Below are positions 1-6,181 of a DNA stretch of 7,263 bases, in pieces. This DNA comes from DATLFQ01 sp035540915 (lineage in GTDB: Bacteria > Actinomycetota > Acidimicrobiia > Acidimicrobiales > GCA-2861595): positions 1 through 7,263 of the forward strand of contig DATLFQ010000170.1 in the NCBI GenBank assembly GCA_035540915.1, read 5' to 3'. A program made the translations under genes and the position numbers. Below the pieces are notes generated by a model. It had not been told where the DNA came from. It did not search any database and saw only the letters and a list, made by a program, of their open reading frames with translations. Every line of letters begins with the position of its first letter. The stretch's first letter is position 1.

Positions 1-105
1 GAACTCCGTGGGCTCGTACTCCCAGGCGATGCCGTAGAAGTCCAGGAGCATGGCGAACTGCCGCTCCGAGTTGTGGGCGAAGCGGACCTGCTGGTGCGGC
101 AGCAC
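1..105 (-). CDS. Partial CDS, N-terminus of a probable PD-(D/E)XK nuclease-like hypothetical protein
   Basis: This is the 5' part of a gene that continues beyond the left edge. From a GTG at 105-103 the frame is open for 35 codons to base 1. Readable stretches include QQVRFAHNSERQFAMLLDFY and GIAWEYEPTEF. From memory, 'SE..FA.LLDFYGI.WEYEP..F' opens a family of short bacterial hypothetical proteins that often sit near hpt. It resembles the first helix and acidic residue of PD-(D/E)XK (TnsA/Vsr-like) nucleases. The catalytic D...ExK segment would lie outside the window, so activity is inference. The start is 17 nt after the resR-like stop, which suggests co-transcription. GTG was chosen because no ATG lies in frame before the homologous region and a GGACGGG stretch precedes it. 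An earlier start inside the MerR gene is possible. Confidence 0.6.
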   Translation of the reverse strand, partial: MLPHQQVRFAHNSERQFAMLLDFYGIAWEYEPTEF

Positions 106-122
106 CGGCCCGTCCAGCCTGC

Positions 123-605
123 CTAGCCCCCGCTGCCGGCCCGGCGCGGGAGGCCGGCGCCACCCTGGGCGTCACCGCCCTGCGCCGGCGGGGGCGCCAG
201 CTGATGAATGGCGGCGTCGAGCTCCTCCACGACGCCCGCGAGGGCCACGATGTTCAGCACGCCCTGGCCGCCCTTGAGGAGGTCGATGATCTCCTCGCCC
301 GAGCGGGCCAGGACCGACTGCGAGCCGTTCAGGACCAGGTTGGCGGTGGCCAGGTCTCCCCCGCTCTCGCGCAGCACCTCGATGGCCCGCCGCGCCGACC
401 GCAGCGACACGCCGGCGTCGAGCAGCCGCTTGATGACCTTCAGCTCCAGGAGGTCGCCGTAGGAGTAGCGGCGCTGGGTCCCGCTGCCGCGCGCCTCGCT
501 GATCGAGGGGCGAAGCAGGTCGGTGCGGGCCCAGTAGTCGAGCTGCCGGTAAGTGATGCCGACGATGGTGCAGACCTGGGGACCGCGGAAGCCCTCTTCA
601 GGCAT
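123..605 (-). CDS. resR: MerR-family transcriptional regulator, ResR/McdR (Rv1830)-like
   Basis: This is a 160-residue DNA-binding regulator. Residues about 8-75 form a MerR winged helix-turn-helix: TIVGITYRQLDYWARTDLL is the helix-turn-helix and RRYSYGDLLELKVIKRLLDAG the wing and following helices. Residues about 85-135 form a compact C-terminal helical part (SQSVLARSGEEIIDLLKGGQ, then LDAAIHQL), and the tail is Gly/Ala/Pro-rich and probably disordered. It has no cysteine-rich metal site, unlike classical metal-sensing MerR proteins. Position just after the DUF151 gene and sequence type match M. tuberculosis Rv1830 (ResR/McdR), which controls cell growth and division genes; the same role here is inferred. 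The start at 605 is preferred over the upstream in-frame ATG at 650 because AAGGAGG lies about 10 nt before it and the extra 15 residues look non-coding. It is separated from the upstream gene by 175 nt with hairpins, so it may have its own promoter, although I found no convincing -10/-35. Confidence 0.88.
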   Translation of the reverse strand: MPEEGFRGPQVCTIVGITYRQLDYWARTDLLRPSISEARGSGTQRRYSYGDLLELKVIKRLLDAGVSLRSARRAIEVLRESGGDLATANLVLNGSQSVLARSGEEIIDLLKGGQGVLNIVALAGVVEELDAAIHQLAPPPAQGGDAQGGAGLPRRAGSGG

Positions 606-713
606 GGGGAAGTGCCCTCCTTCTCGCGCACCGGCCGTGGGGACCGTCACAGCGACGAAACTACACCCGTGCAGTCCACGGAGTGGCGCAGCCCCCCTGA
701 CTGAAGCAAACCT

Positions 714-736
714 CCCGGTCGCCCACGGCGACCGGG
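714..736 (-). terminator. Perfect 10-bp GC-rich hairpin, probable terminator after the DUF151 gene
   Basis: Positions 714-723 (CCCGGTCGCC) and 727-736 (GGCGACCGGG) are exact reverse complements around a 3-nt loop. Read on the minus strand, the stem is followed by AGGTTTGCTTC, a weak T-rich run rather than a true T-tract. It lies 45 nt after the DUF151 stop and about 110 nt before the resR-like start, where a terminator or attenuator is expected. High-GC actinobacteria often have such hairpins without long U-tracts. Being an inverted repeat it could act on either strand. Confidence 0.6.
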
Positions 737-753
737 ACGATGCCGTCGGGGGG

Positions 754-776
754 ACACGGGGCGCAGAGCCCCGCGC
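754..776 (-). terminator. Second GC-rich hairpin immediately after the DUF151 stop
   Basis: On the minus strand CGGGGC-TCTGC-GCCCCG (773-757) makes a perfect 6-bp stem with a 5-nt loop. G-T wobble and one G-C pair extend it to about 9 bp at 776-754. It begins 4 nt after the DUF151 stop codon and is followed by TGTCCCCCC, with no U-tract. It may be an RNA 3'-end stabiliser or the first of a tandem terminator pair with 714-736. Confidence 0.4.
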
Positions 777-780
777 GGAA

Positions 781-1293
781 CTACTGCGAGAAGTCCTCCG
801 GGCGGATGCCCTCGATGAACTGGCGGAACTGGGTGACCAGCTCCTCGGGCGGCGTCTCGTCGTCCTCGTCGTCCTCGACGACCACGCCGGCCTCGTCGAG
901 CAGGTCGTCCTCGGCGAAGATCGAGATGCCCAGCCGGGCGGCCAGGGCGATGGCGTCGGACGGGCGGCTGGAGATGGTCCGGGCCTCGCCGCCCTGGCGC
1001 AGATGCAGCTCGGCGTAATAGGTGCCGGCCTGGCCGTCCTCGCTCATGCGCAGCTCGGTCACCACCACCCGCTCGACGGTGGCCCCGAGAAGCGACACCA
1101 CGTTGAGGAGCAGGTCGTGGGTCAGGGGGCGGGGCGAGACCACGCCCTGCAGGGCGTGGGCGATGGCGGAGGCCTCGGCGGTCCCGATGAAGATGGGCAG
1201 CGTGCGCCGGGCCCCGTCCACCTCCTGGAGGAGGACGACCGGGTTGTTGGTCGGCAGCTCGACCCGCACTGCGGCGAGGTGCATCTCGACCAT
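781..1293 (-). CDS. DUF151 bifunctional nuclease (BFN) family protein
   Basis: This 170-residue protein contains the whole DUF151 (BFN) domain at about residues 4-135. Visible signatures are RVELPTNNPVVLLQEVDG, LPIFIGTAEASAIAHALQG, RPLTHDLL and the conserved SSRPSDAIALAARLGISIF. The C-terminus has an acidic run (EDDEDDE, about 140-146) and ends EGIRPEDFSQ, like the 'V.PDDF' tail of actinobacterial homologues. The family was described from plants as having RNase and DNase activity. M. tuberculosis Rv1829 is the positional counterpart, whose cellular function is unclear to me. The gene starts 9 nt after the hpt stop and is probably co-transcribed. The Shine-Dalgarno sequence is weak. A second ATG three codons later (1284) is an alternative start, but homologues typically begin 'MVEM', which supports 1293. 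Confidence 0.92.
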   Translation of the reverse strand: MVEMHLAAVRVELPTNNPVVLLQEVDGARRTLPIFIGTAEASAIAHALQGVVSPRPLTHDLLLNVVSLLGATVERVVVTELRMSEDGQAGTYYAELHLRQGGEARTISSRPSDAIALAARLGISIFAEDDLLDEAGVVVEDDEDDETPPEELVTQFRQFIEGIRPEDFSQ

Positions 1294-1302
1294 GATCTGA
1301 GG

Positions 1303-1878
1303 CTACCGGCTCGCCAGCGCGTCGAGGTGCGCAGTGGCACCCGCCCGCAGGCTGGCGGCGTCGGTGGCGACGACCATGTCGAGGTTCCGGTAGCGCTCCT
1401 CGAAGTCGAGCCCGTACCCCACCACGTACTCGTCGCCGATCTCGAACCCCACGAAGCGCAGCGGCGTCGGGACGATGCGGCGCCCGGCCCGGTCCAGCAG
1501 CGCGCAGGCGGCCAGCGACCGGGGGCCGCGGCGGGCCAGCTCACCGAGGAGGTAGGTGAGCGTCAGGCCGGTATCGACGATGTCCTCCACCAGGATGACG
1601 TCCCGGCCGGCGATGTCGGTGTCCAGGTCCTTCACCAGCCGCACCCGCCCGGTGTCGGGGGCGTAGGACGAGATGGCCAGGAAGTCGACCTCGGCGGCGA
1701 TGGTCAGGCCCCGCACCAGGTCGGCCAGGAACGGGACGCTCCCCTTCAGGACGGCGGCCAGCACCACGCCGTCGCCGTAGCCGGCGGAGATCTCCCCGGC
1801 CAGGTGGGTGACCCGGGCCGACAGCTCGGCCGCCGGGATCAGGACCCGCGCCGCCCCGTGGCCCGGGGGGCCGCTCAC
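1303..1878 (-). CDS. hpt: Hypoxanthine(-guanine) phosphoribosyltransferase
   Basis: This cytosolic purine-salvage enzyme converts hypoxanthine or guanine plus PRPP to IMP or GMP. From the GTG at 1878 it has 191 residues, a normal length for the family. Visible motifs are the pyrophosphate loop VLKGS (about 43-47), the flexible-loop SSY (70-72), the PRPP-binding signature VILVEDIVDTGLTLT (94-108) and the C-terminal RFVGFEIGDEYVVGYGLDF (141-159). The GTG start overlaps the preceding MerR stop as GTGA, giving a 4-nt overlap typical of translational coupling. A longer reading to 1947 would add a low-complexity Pro/Gly/His leader inside the MerR gene and is rejected. One oddity: the base-contacting lysine expected in 'LLDKP..R' is arginine here (LLDRAGRR, residue 130). 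Its presence between ftsR-like and DUF151 genes is an insertion relative to the mycobacterial order. Confidence 0.93.
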   Translation of the reverse strand: MSGPPGHGAARVLIPAAELSARVTHLAGEISAGYGDGVVLAAVLKGSVPFLADLVRGLTIAAEVDFLAISSYAPDTGRVRLVKDLDTDIAGRDVILVEDIVDTGLTLTYLLGELARRGPRSLAACALLDRAGRRIVPTPLRFVGFEIGDEYVVGYGLDFEERYRNLDMVVATDAASLRAGATAHLDALASR

Positions 1879-2714
1879 CCGGGGCCGGTGATGCCCTTGA
1901 CGGCCTGGCGGAGCATGGCCGCCCGGAGCCGCTGGCCCAGCTGGCACAGCTCCTCCAGCGCCTCGACGGCCTGGCGCCGGGCGGCCGGGTTGCGCTGCTT
2001 GAGCAGCGGCGTGACCACCTGCTCCAGGACCCCCACCTCGCGGTCGGCGGCGTTCTTGTAGATGCGGAGGTGGCGGGCCTCGATGCCGAACCGCCCGAAG
2101 CCGGCGGCCAGGTTGGCCACCACCAGCGCGTCCTCGTCGTAGTAGACGGTGCCGGCCACGGGGCGGCCGGCGATGAAGCCGTAGCGCTCCAGCTCGCCCA
2201 GCCGCTCGGCGGGCAGCCCGGTGGCCGACGACAGCTCGGCCATGGTGAGGTTCACACCTGTCGGCCCCGGCGACAGGATGGGCGGGTTGGACGGGGCCGC
2301 CGGCCGCGTCGGAGGGGCGGCCACCGGGCCGGGACCGGCCTTGGCCACGGGCGCCGGTGCCGGCGCACGGCCGGCCTGGGGCGACGCGCCGCCCTCGCCC
2401 TCGGCGGCCGGGGCGTCGCCGACACGAGCCTCGCCGGCAGGGGCGTCCTCGGCAGCGGCGTCGTCGACCGGCTCGACGCCGAGACGACCCTTGATGACCT
2501 TGAGGGGCAGGAAGTTCTCGCGCTGCTGGCGCAGGATCCAGCGCAGGCGCTCGACGTCGGGCTCGTAGAACTTGCGATAGCCCGACGCCGTGCGCTCGGG
2601 ATCGAGCAGGCCCTGGCTCTCCAGGAAACGGATCTTGGAGATCGTGACGTCGGCGAACTCGGCCTTGAGCAGGGTCAGCACCTCGCCGATGGACAGATAG
2701 GCACGCTCGGCCAC
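1875..2714 (-). CDS. ftsR: MerR-family regulator, FtsR (Rv1828)-like
   Basis: This is a 279-residue regulator with two DNA-binding-like modules. Residues 6-80 form an N-terminal MerR helix-turn-helix (LSIGEVLTLLKAEF, ISKIRFLESQGLLDPERT, SGYRKFYEPDVERLRWILRQ, FLPLKVIKGRLG). Residues about 81-153 are a low-complexity Ala/Pro/Gly/Glu linker. Residues about 154-279 are a second helical module (LTMAELSSATGLPAERLGEL, then VYYDEDALVVANLA and a long helical C-terminus). This layout and the position after garA match M. tuberculosis Rv1828 and C. glutamicum FtsR, reported as an activator of ftsZ. Regulation of cell division is therefore the likely role, inferred by orthology. Translation starts at a GTG (2714), 16 nt after the garA stop with no good Shine-Dalgarno, so it may depend on readthrough from garA. 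The stop overlaps the hpt start. Confidence 0.9.
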   Translation of the reverse strand: MAERAYLSIGEVLTLLKAEFADVTISKIRFLESQGLLDPERTASGYRKFYEPDVERLRWILRQQRENFLPLKVIKGRLGVEPVDDAAAEDAPAGEARVGDAPAAEGEGGASPQAGRAPAPAPVAKAGPGPVAAPPTRPAAPSNPPILSPGPTGVNLTMAELSSATGLPAERLGELERYGFIAGRPVAGTVYYDEDALVVANLAAGFGRFGIEARHLRIYKNAADREVGVLEQVVTPLLKQRNPAARRQAVEALEELCQLGQRLRAAMLRQAVKGITGPG

Positions 2715-2730
2715 GTCGGCGGCCGGTCGC

Positions 2731-3213
2731 TCAGCCCTCGCCCGGGGCGAGGAAGACGAGCTTGAACTTGCCGATCTGCACCTCGTCGCCGTGGGCCATC
2801 GTCGCCTCGTCCAGCCGCTCGCGGTTGAGGTAGGTGCCGTTCAGCGAGCCCACGTCGCGAACCACATAGGCCCGGCCCTGGCGCACGAACTCGGCGTGCC
2901 GGCGGGACACGGTGACGTCGTCGAGGAAGATCTCGCTGTCGGGGTGGCGGCCGGCCCGGGTGACGTCGGCCTCCAGGACGAAGCGCGACCCGGCGTTGGG
3001 GCCCCGCTTCACGACCACCATGCCGAGCCCCTCCGGCAGCTCCTCGACGGCGACGACCAGTTCCTCGTCGACGCCTTCGCCGCCGATCTCGGTGGCCACC
3101 ACCATGGTGGTGGTGTCGTCGCCCGACCCGCCGAGCAGGGCGCCGCACGAGGAGCAGAAGTTGGCGCCCGCCGGGTTCCTGTGACCGCACTGGTTGCAGA
3201 ACACCGTGGTCAC
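2731..3213 (-). CDS. garA: GarA-type FHA domain protein with N-terminal zinc ribbon
   Basis: This 160-residue cytosolic phospho-threonine-binding protein has three parts. A zinc ribbon at residues 5-24 has two CxxC knuckles (C6/C9 and C20/C23) around a GHRNPAGANF loop. A linker carries DDTTTMVV (32-39). An FHA domain spans about 65-156. FHA signatures are KRGPNAGSRF (69-78), GRHPDSEIFLDDVTVSRRHAE (88-108), GSLNGTYLNRE (122-132) and GDEVQIGKFKLVFL (142-155), nearly the wording of mycobacterial GarA. GarA binds and modulates 2-oxoglutarate dehydrogenase and glutamate dehydrogenase until phosphorylated on an N-terminal ETTS motif by PknB/PknG. Here D-T-T-T at 33-36 lies at about the same distance from the KRGPNAG segment and is the likely counterpart. 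The zinc ribbon is absent from M. tuberculosis GarA. The start is GTG at 3213, 21 nt after the gcvH stop, with little Shine-Dalgarno; the two cysteine pairs support keeping the N-terminus. Confidence 0.9.
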   Translation of the reverse strand: MTTVFCNQCGHRNPAGANFCSSCGALLGGSGDDTTTMVVATEIGGEGVDEELVVAVEELPEGLGMVVVKRGPNAGSRFVLEADVTRAGRHPDSEIFLDDVTVSRRHAEFVRQGRAYVVRDVGSLNGTYLNRERLDEATMAHGDEVQIGKFKLVFLAPGEG

Positions 3214-3234
3214 GCTACCGGCCGCCCGGACCGG

Positions 3235-3630
3235 TCAGCTGCCCGCGTCCTGCCCGGACAGGAGCCGGCGATACCCGTCGGCATCGAGCAGCTCGGCCAG
3301 GCTGACCGCCCCCGACGGCGCGATGACGGCGATCCACCCGTCGCCGTAGGGATCCTCGTTCAGGCGCTGGGGCGCGTCGACCAGGCCGGTGTTGACCTCG
3401 ACCACCTCGCCGGACACCGGTGCGTAGACGTCCGACACCGATTTGGTCGACTCGACCTCGCTGAAGCTGCCGCCGGCCTCCACCATGGCGCCCACCTGCG
3501 GGAGCTGGACGTACACCACGTCGCCGAGGGCATCCTGGGCGAAGTGGGTGATGCCGACCCGGACCCGGCCCGCCTCCAGCAGGGCCCACTCGTGGTCGGT
3601 GGTGTAGCGGAGGTGGTCCGGAACGTTCAT
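3235..3630 (-). CDS. gcvH: Glycine cleavage system H protein
   Basis: This 131-residue lipoyl-carrier protein of the glycine cleavage complex shuttles the aminomethyl group between GcvP, GcvT and GcvL. It has the usual length. Visible motifs are LRYTTDHEWA (7-16), VGITHFAQDALGDVVYVQLP (25-44), the lipoylation loop EVESTKSVSDVYAPVSGEV with predicted lipoyl lysine K63, and the C-terminal NEDPYGDGWI (91-100). The ATG at 3630 has AAGG 9-10 nt upstream. No gcvT or gcvP is in the window. In M. tuberculosis gcvH likewise starts the garA-MerR-DUF151-MerR series. The gap to the upstream fusion gene is 53 nt, the largest among the first seven genes. A TAAGGT six bases long lies 7 nt before the ATG, so an internal promoter is possible, but I see no convincing -35. 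Confidence 0.96.
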   Translation of the reverse strand: MNVPDHLRYTTDHEWALLEAGRVRVGITHFAQDALGDVVYVQLPQVGAMVEAGGSFSEVESTKSVSDVYAPVSGEVVEVNTGLVDAPQRLNEDPYGDGWIAVIAPSGAVSLAELLDADGYRRLLSGQDAGS

Positions 3631-3683
3631 CGGCGGGACCTTACTTCGGACGTCATCCGGTCACGTCGCCCTCAGGTCTGCCG

Positions 3684-6170
3684 TCAGCGCAGGACCTGGC
3701 GGATCCGGCGGGCGTACTCCTGGGCCAGGTTCCGCGCTTCCCGCTCGCTCGGGCCCTCGGCCCAGACGTGGGTGTACGGCTCCTCCGGGTCGGGCAGCAC
3801 CAGCGCCCACCCGTCCTCGTGGAGCACCTTGACGCCGTCCACCAGGACCAGCTCCCGGTCCTTGATCCGCTCGACCAACGTCCGCATGACCATGCCCTTC
3901 TGCTCCCAGGGCGTGACCACCCGCTCATGGGCGATGTGCACCGGCGGCGAGGCCGCCGCCAGCTTCGACAGGCGCAGCCCGGTGGTGGCCAGCATGGCCA
4001 GCAGGTTGGTCAGCGCGGCCACCGCGTCGTAGGCGGGCAGGAAGCCCGGGAAGATGTACCCGCCGTCCTGGCTGGCCGCGAAGGTGACCTTCCCGGACGC
4101 GGCCACCTCCATCAGGTGGGCGGTCGACAGCTTGGTCCACACCACCTCGGCCCCACCGCGGCGGCAGGCGTCCTCGACCGCCCGGCCGACCCCCACCGGC
4201 ACCGCCACGACCGGCGAGTCGGTGGTGGCCAGCACCAGCGACAGCAGGGTGTAGAGGGCGTCGTCGTCGGAGAGCACGGCGCCGCTGTCGTCGACGACGG
4301 TCAGGTGCTCACCACCGGGGTCGATGACCGCGCCGAGGTGGGCACCCGAGGCCCGCACCAGTTCGCCGACCCGGGCGGCCGAGGCCCAGCGGTCGAAGGT
4401 CGAGGCGCGGGCGGTGGCTGCGTAGGGGTTGACGGCCAGGACGTCCGCGCCCAGCTTGGCCAGCACGTTGGGCATGACGAAGCTGGCCGCCCCGAAGGCG
4501 TAGTCGAGCACGATCTTGAAGCCGACGGAGCGGATGGCGCCGGTGTCGACCGAGGCCATAAGGGCGTCGGTGTAGTGGTCCAGGGCCCGCGACGGGAAGC
4601 CGATGTCGCCCATGTCGGCGGCCCACGCCCGCCGGAAGTCCTCCCGGTGGTAGAGCCGCTCGATCTTGCGCTGCACGTCCTCGTTGACGTCGAGGCCCTG
4701 GGCGTCGAGGAAGCGGATCACCACCGATTCGGGGTCGCCGGGGTCCAGCCGGACGGTCACCCCGGCCTGGCTGCGGATGGACCGGACCTCGAAGCGGGTG
4801 ACCGGCACGGTGGCGACCTCCAGGTCGTCCACGTTGACCCCTGCCGCGTTGAGCCCGACCATGACGGCCCGCTTGATCGCCCGGGCAGCCCGGCTGGAGT
4901 CCCGGGAGGCGGTGACGGTGGTGCCCTTCTTCATGGTGGTGGCGTAGGCCATGGCCACCCGCACGGCCAGCTCGGGCGTGAGGTCGACGTTGGCCAGGCC
5001 GCCGACACCCGACTGGCGGAAGATGTGGCGGGCCCCCCGCGTCTCCCAGACGATGGAGCTGTTGACCACGGCTCCGGGCTCGACCGTCTTGAACGGGTAG
5101 ACCTTGACCGACGGGTTGAGCACCGCCTCCTCGCCCACGAAGCACTCGTCGCCGAGCACCACGCCCTCCTCGCAGCGGGCACCGCGGCGCAGGTCGCTGG
5201 ACCGGCCGATGATGGCGCCCCGCAGCCCGACGCCGGGCCCCAGGTAGACGTTGTCGTGGACCACCGAGCGCTGGATGAAGCAGTTCGGGCCCACCCGCAC
5301 GTTGGCGCCCAGCACCGCGTACTCGGCGAGGTGGGCGCCGGCCTCGATCCGGCAGTGGTCGCCGATGAGGACGCTGCCGTCGATGCGGGCCGCCGGGTCC
5401 ACCTCGGCGCCCTCGCCCAGCCAGACGCCCTCGGCCATGCGGAACCCCGGGATGTCGATGTCCACCTTGCCGTCGAGGACGTCGAAGTGGGCCCGGCTGT
5501 AGGCCTCGAGGGTCCCGACGTCCTCCCAGTAGCCGTCCGCGACGTGGCCGAAGACCGGCTTGCCGGCCTCCAGCAGGGCCGGGAACACCTCGCTCGAGAA
5601 GTCCACCGACCGGCCCTCGGGAACGAAGTCGAACACCTCGGGCTCGAGCACGTAGATGCCGGCGTTGATGGTGTCGCTGAATACCTGGCCCCAGGTCGGC
5701 TTCTCCAGGAAGCGCTCGATGGAGCCGTCATCGCGGGTGATGACGATGCCGAACTCGAGCGGGTCCTCCATGGCCTTGAGGCCGAGGGTGGCCAGGGCGC
5801 CCTTCTCCCGGTGGGTGGCCACGACGGCCGAGAGGTCGACGTCGGTCACCACGTCGCCGGAGATGACGAGGAAGGGCTCGTCCAGCTCGGCCCGGGCGTT
5901 GCCGACCGAGCCGGCCGTGCCGAGCGGGCTCTCCTCGGTGGCGTAGACCATCCGCACACCGAACTCCGAGCCGTCGCCGAAGTAGGTGCGGACGGTGTTG
6001 GCCATGAAGGCCACGGTCACGACGATGTCGTCGAAGCCGTGCTTCTTCAGCAGGCGGACGATGTGCTCCATCATCGGCCGGTTGGCCAGCGGGGCCATGG
6101 CCTTCTGCTGGTTGGAGGTCAGTGGCCGCAGGCGGGTCCCCTCGCCGCCCGCCATGATCACCGCCTTCAT
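3684..6170 (-). CDS. Sugar-phosphate nucleotidyltransferase fused to a phosphomannomutase-like domain (ManC/ManB-type)
   Basis: This is an 828-residue three-part protein. Residues 1-235 are a nucleotidyltransferase: AGGEGTRLRPLT (7-18), the nucleotide-site lysine in QQKAMAPL (K23), SGDVVTD (104-110), LEKP (155-158), NAGIYVLEPEVF (169-180) and YWEDVGT (214-220). Residues about 245-375 are hexapeptide (left-handed beta-helix) repeats. Residues about 390-828 are fold-related to phosphomannomutase/phosphoglucomutase. Such proteins are annotated as mannose-1-phosphate guanylyltransferase, making GDP-mannose for glycans and lipoglycans, but the true sugar and nucleotide are unproven here. The mutase half lacks the phosphoserine TASHNP loop (470-487 instead), the metal-binding DGDGDR (DPGGE at 617-621), the GExSGH sugar loop (SQDGGYIFP) and the RxSGTEP phosphate loop (LPDPEEP at 792-798), so it is probably not an ordinary mutase. 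The ATG is 11 nt after the upstream stop, and AAGG lies 9 nt before it. Confidence 0.9.
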   Translation of the reverse strand: MKAVIMAGGEGTRLRPLTSNQQKAMAPLANRPMMEHIVRLLKKHGFDDIVVTVAFMANTVRTYFGDGSEFGVRMVYATEESPLGTAGSVGNARAELDEPFLVISGDVVTDVDLSAVVATHREKGALATLGLKAMEDPLEFGIVITRDDGSIERFLEKPTWGQVFSDTINAGIYVLEPEVFDFVPEGRSVDFSSEVFPALLEAGKPVFGHVADGYWEDVGTLEAYSRAHFDVLDGKVDIDIPGFRMAEGVWLGEGAEVDPAARIDGSVLIGDHCRIEAGAHLAEYAVLGANVRVGPNCFIQRSVVHDNVYLGPGVGLRGAIIGRSSDLRRGARCEEGVVLGDECFVGEEAVLNPSVKVYPFKTVEPGAVVNSSIVWETRGARHIFRQSGVGGLANVDLTPELAVRVAMAYATTMKKGTTVTASRDSSRAARAIKRAVMVGLNAAGVNVDDLEVATVPVTRFEVRSIRSQAGVTVRLDPGDPESVVIRFLDAQGLDVNEDVQRKIERLYHREDFRRAWAADMGDIGFPSRALDHYTDALMASVDTGAIRSVGFKIVLDYAFGAASFVMPNVLAKLGADVLAVNPYAATARASTFDRWASAARVGELVRASGAHLGAVIDPGGEHLTVVDDSGAVLSDDDALYTLLSLVLATTDSPVVAVPVGVGRAVEDACRRGGAEVVWTKLSTAHLMEVAASGKVTFAASQDGGYIFPGFLPAYDAVAALTNLLAMLATTGLRLSKLAAASPPVHIAHERVVTPWEQKGMVMRTLVERIKDRELVLVDGVKVLHEDGWALVLPDPEEPYTHVWAEGPSEREARNLAQEYARRIRQVLR

Positions 6171-6181
6171 CGGGGCCGACC

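Noticed and set aside
553..2061. A 502-codon open frame on the plus strand opposite the MerR, DUF151 and hpt genes
   Set aside because: It runs across three well-supported minus-strand genes and an intergenic hairpin region, and its composition is low-complexity with no family motif.
4871..4920. TASRDSSRA in the fusion protein as a phosphomutase phosphoserine loop
   Set aside because: It resembles TASHNP, but its position before a ~40-residue helix/strand unit matches the N-terminal VGRDxR segment of phosphomutases. The true loop position comes later and has no serine-HNP.
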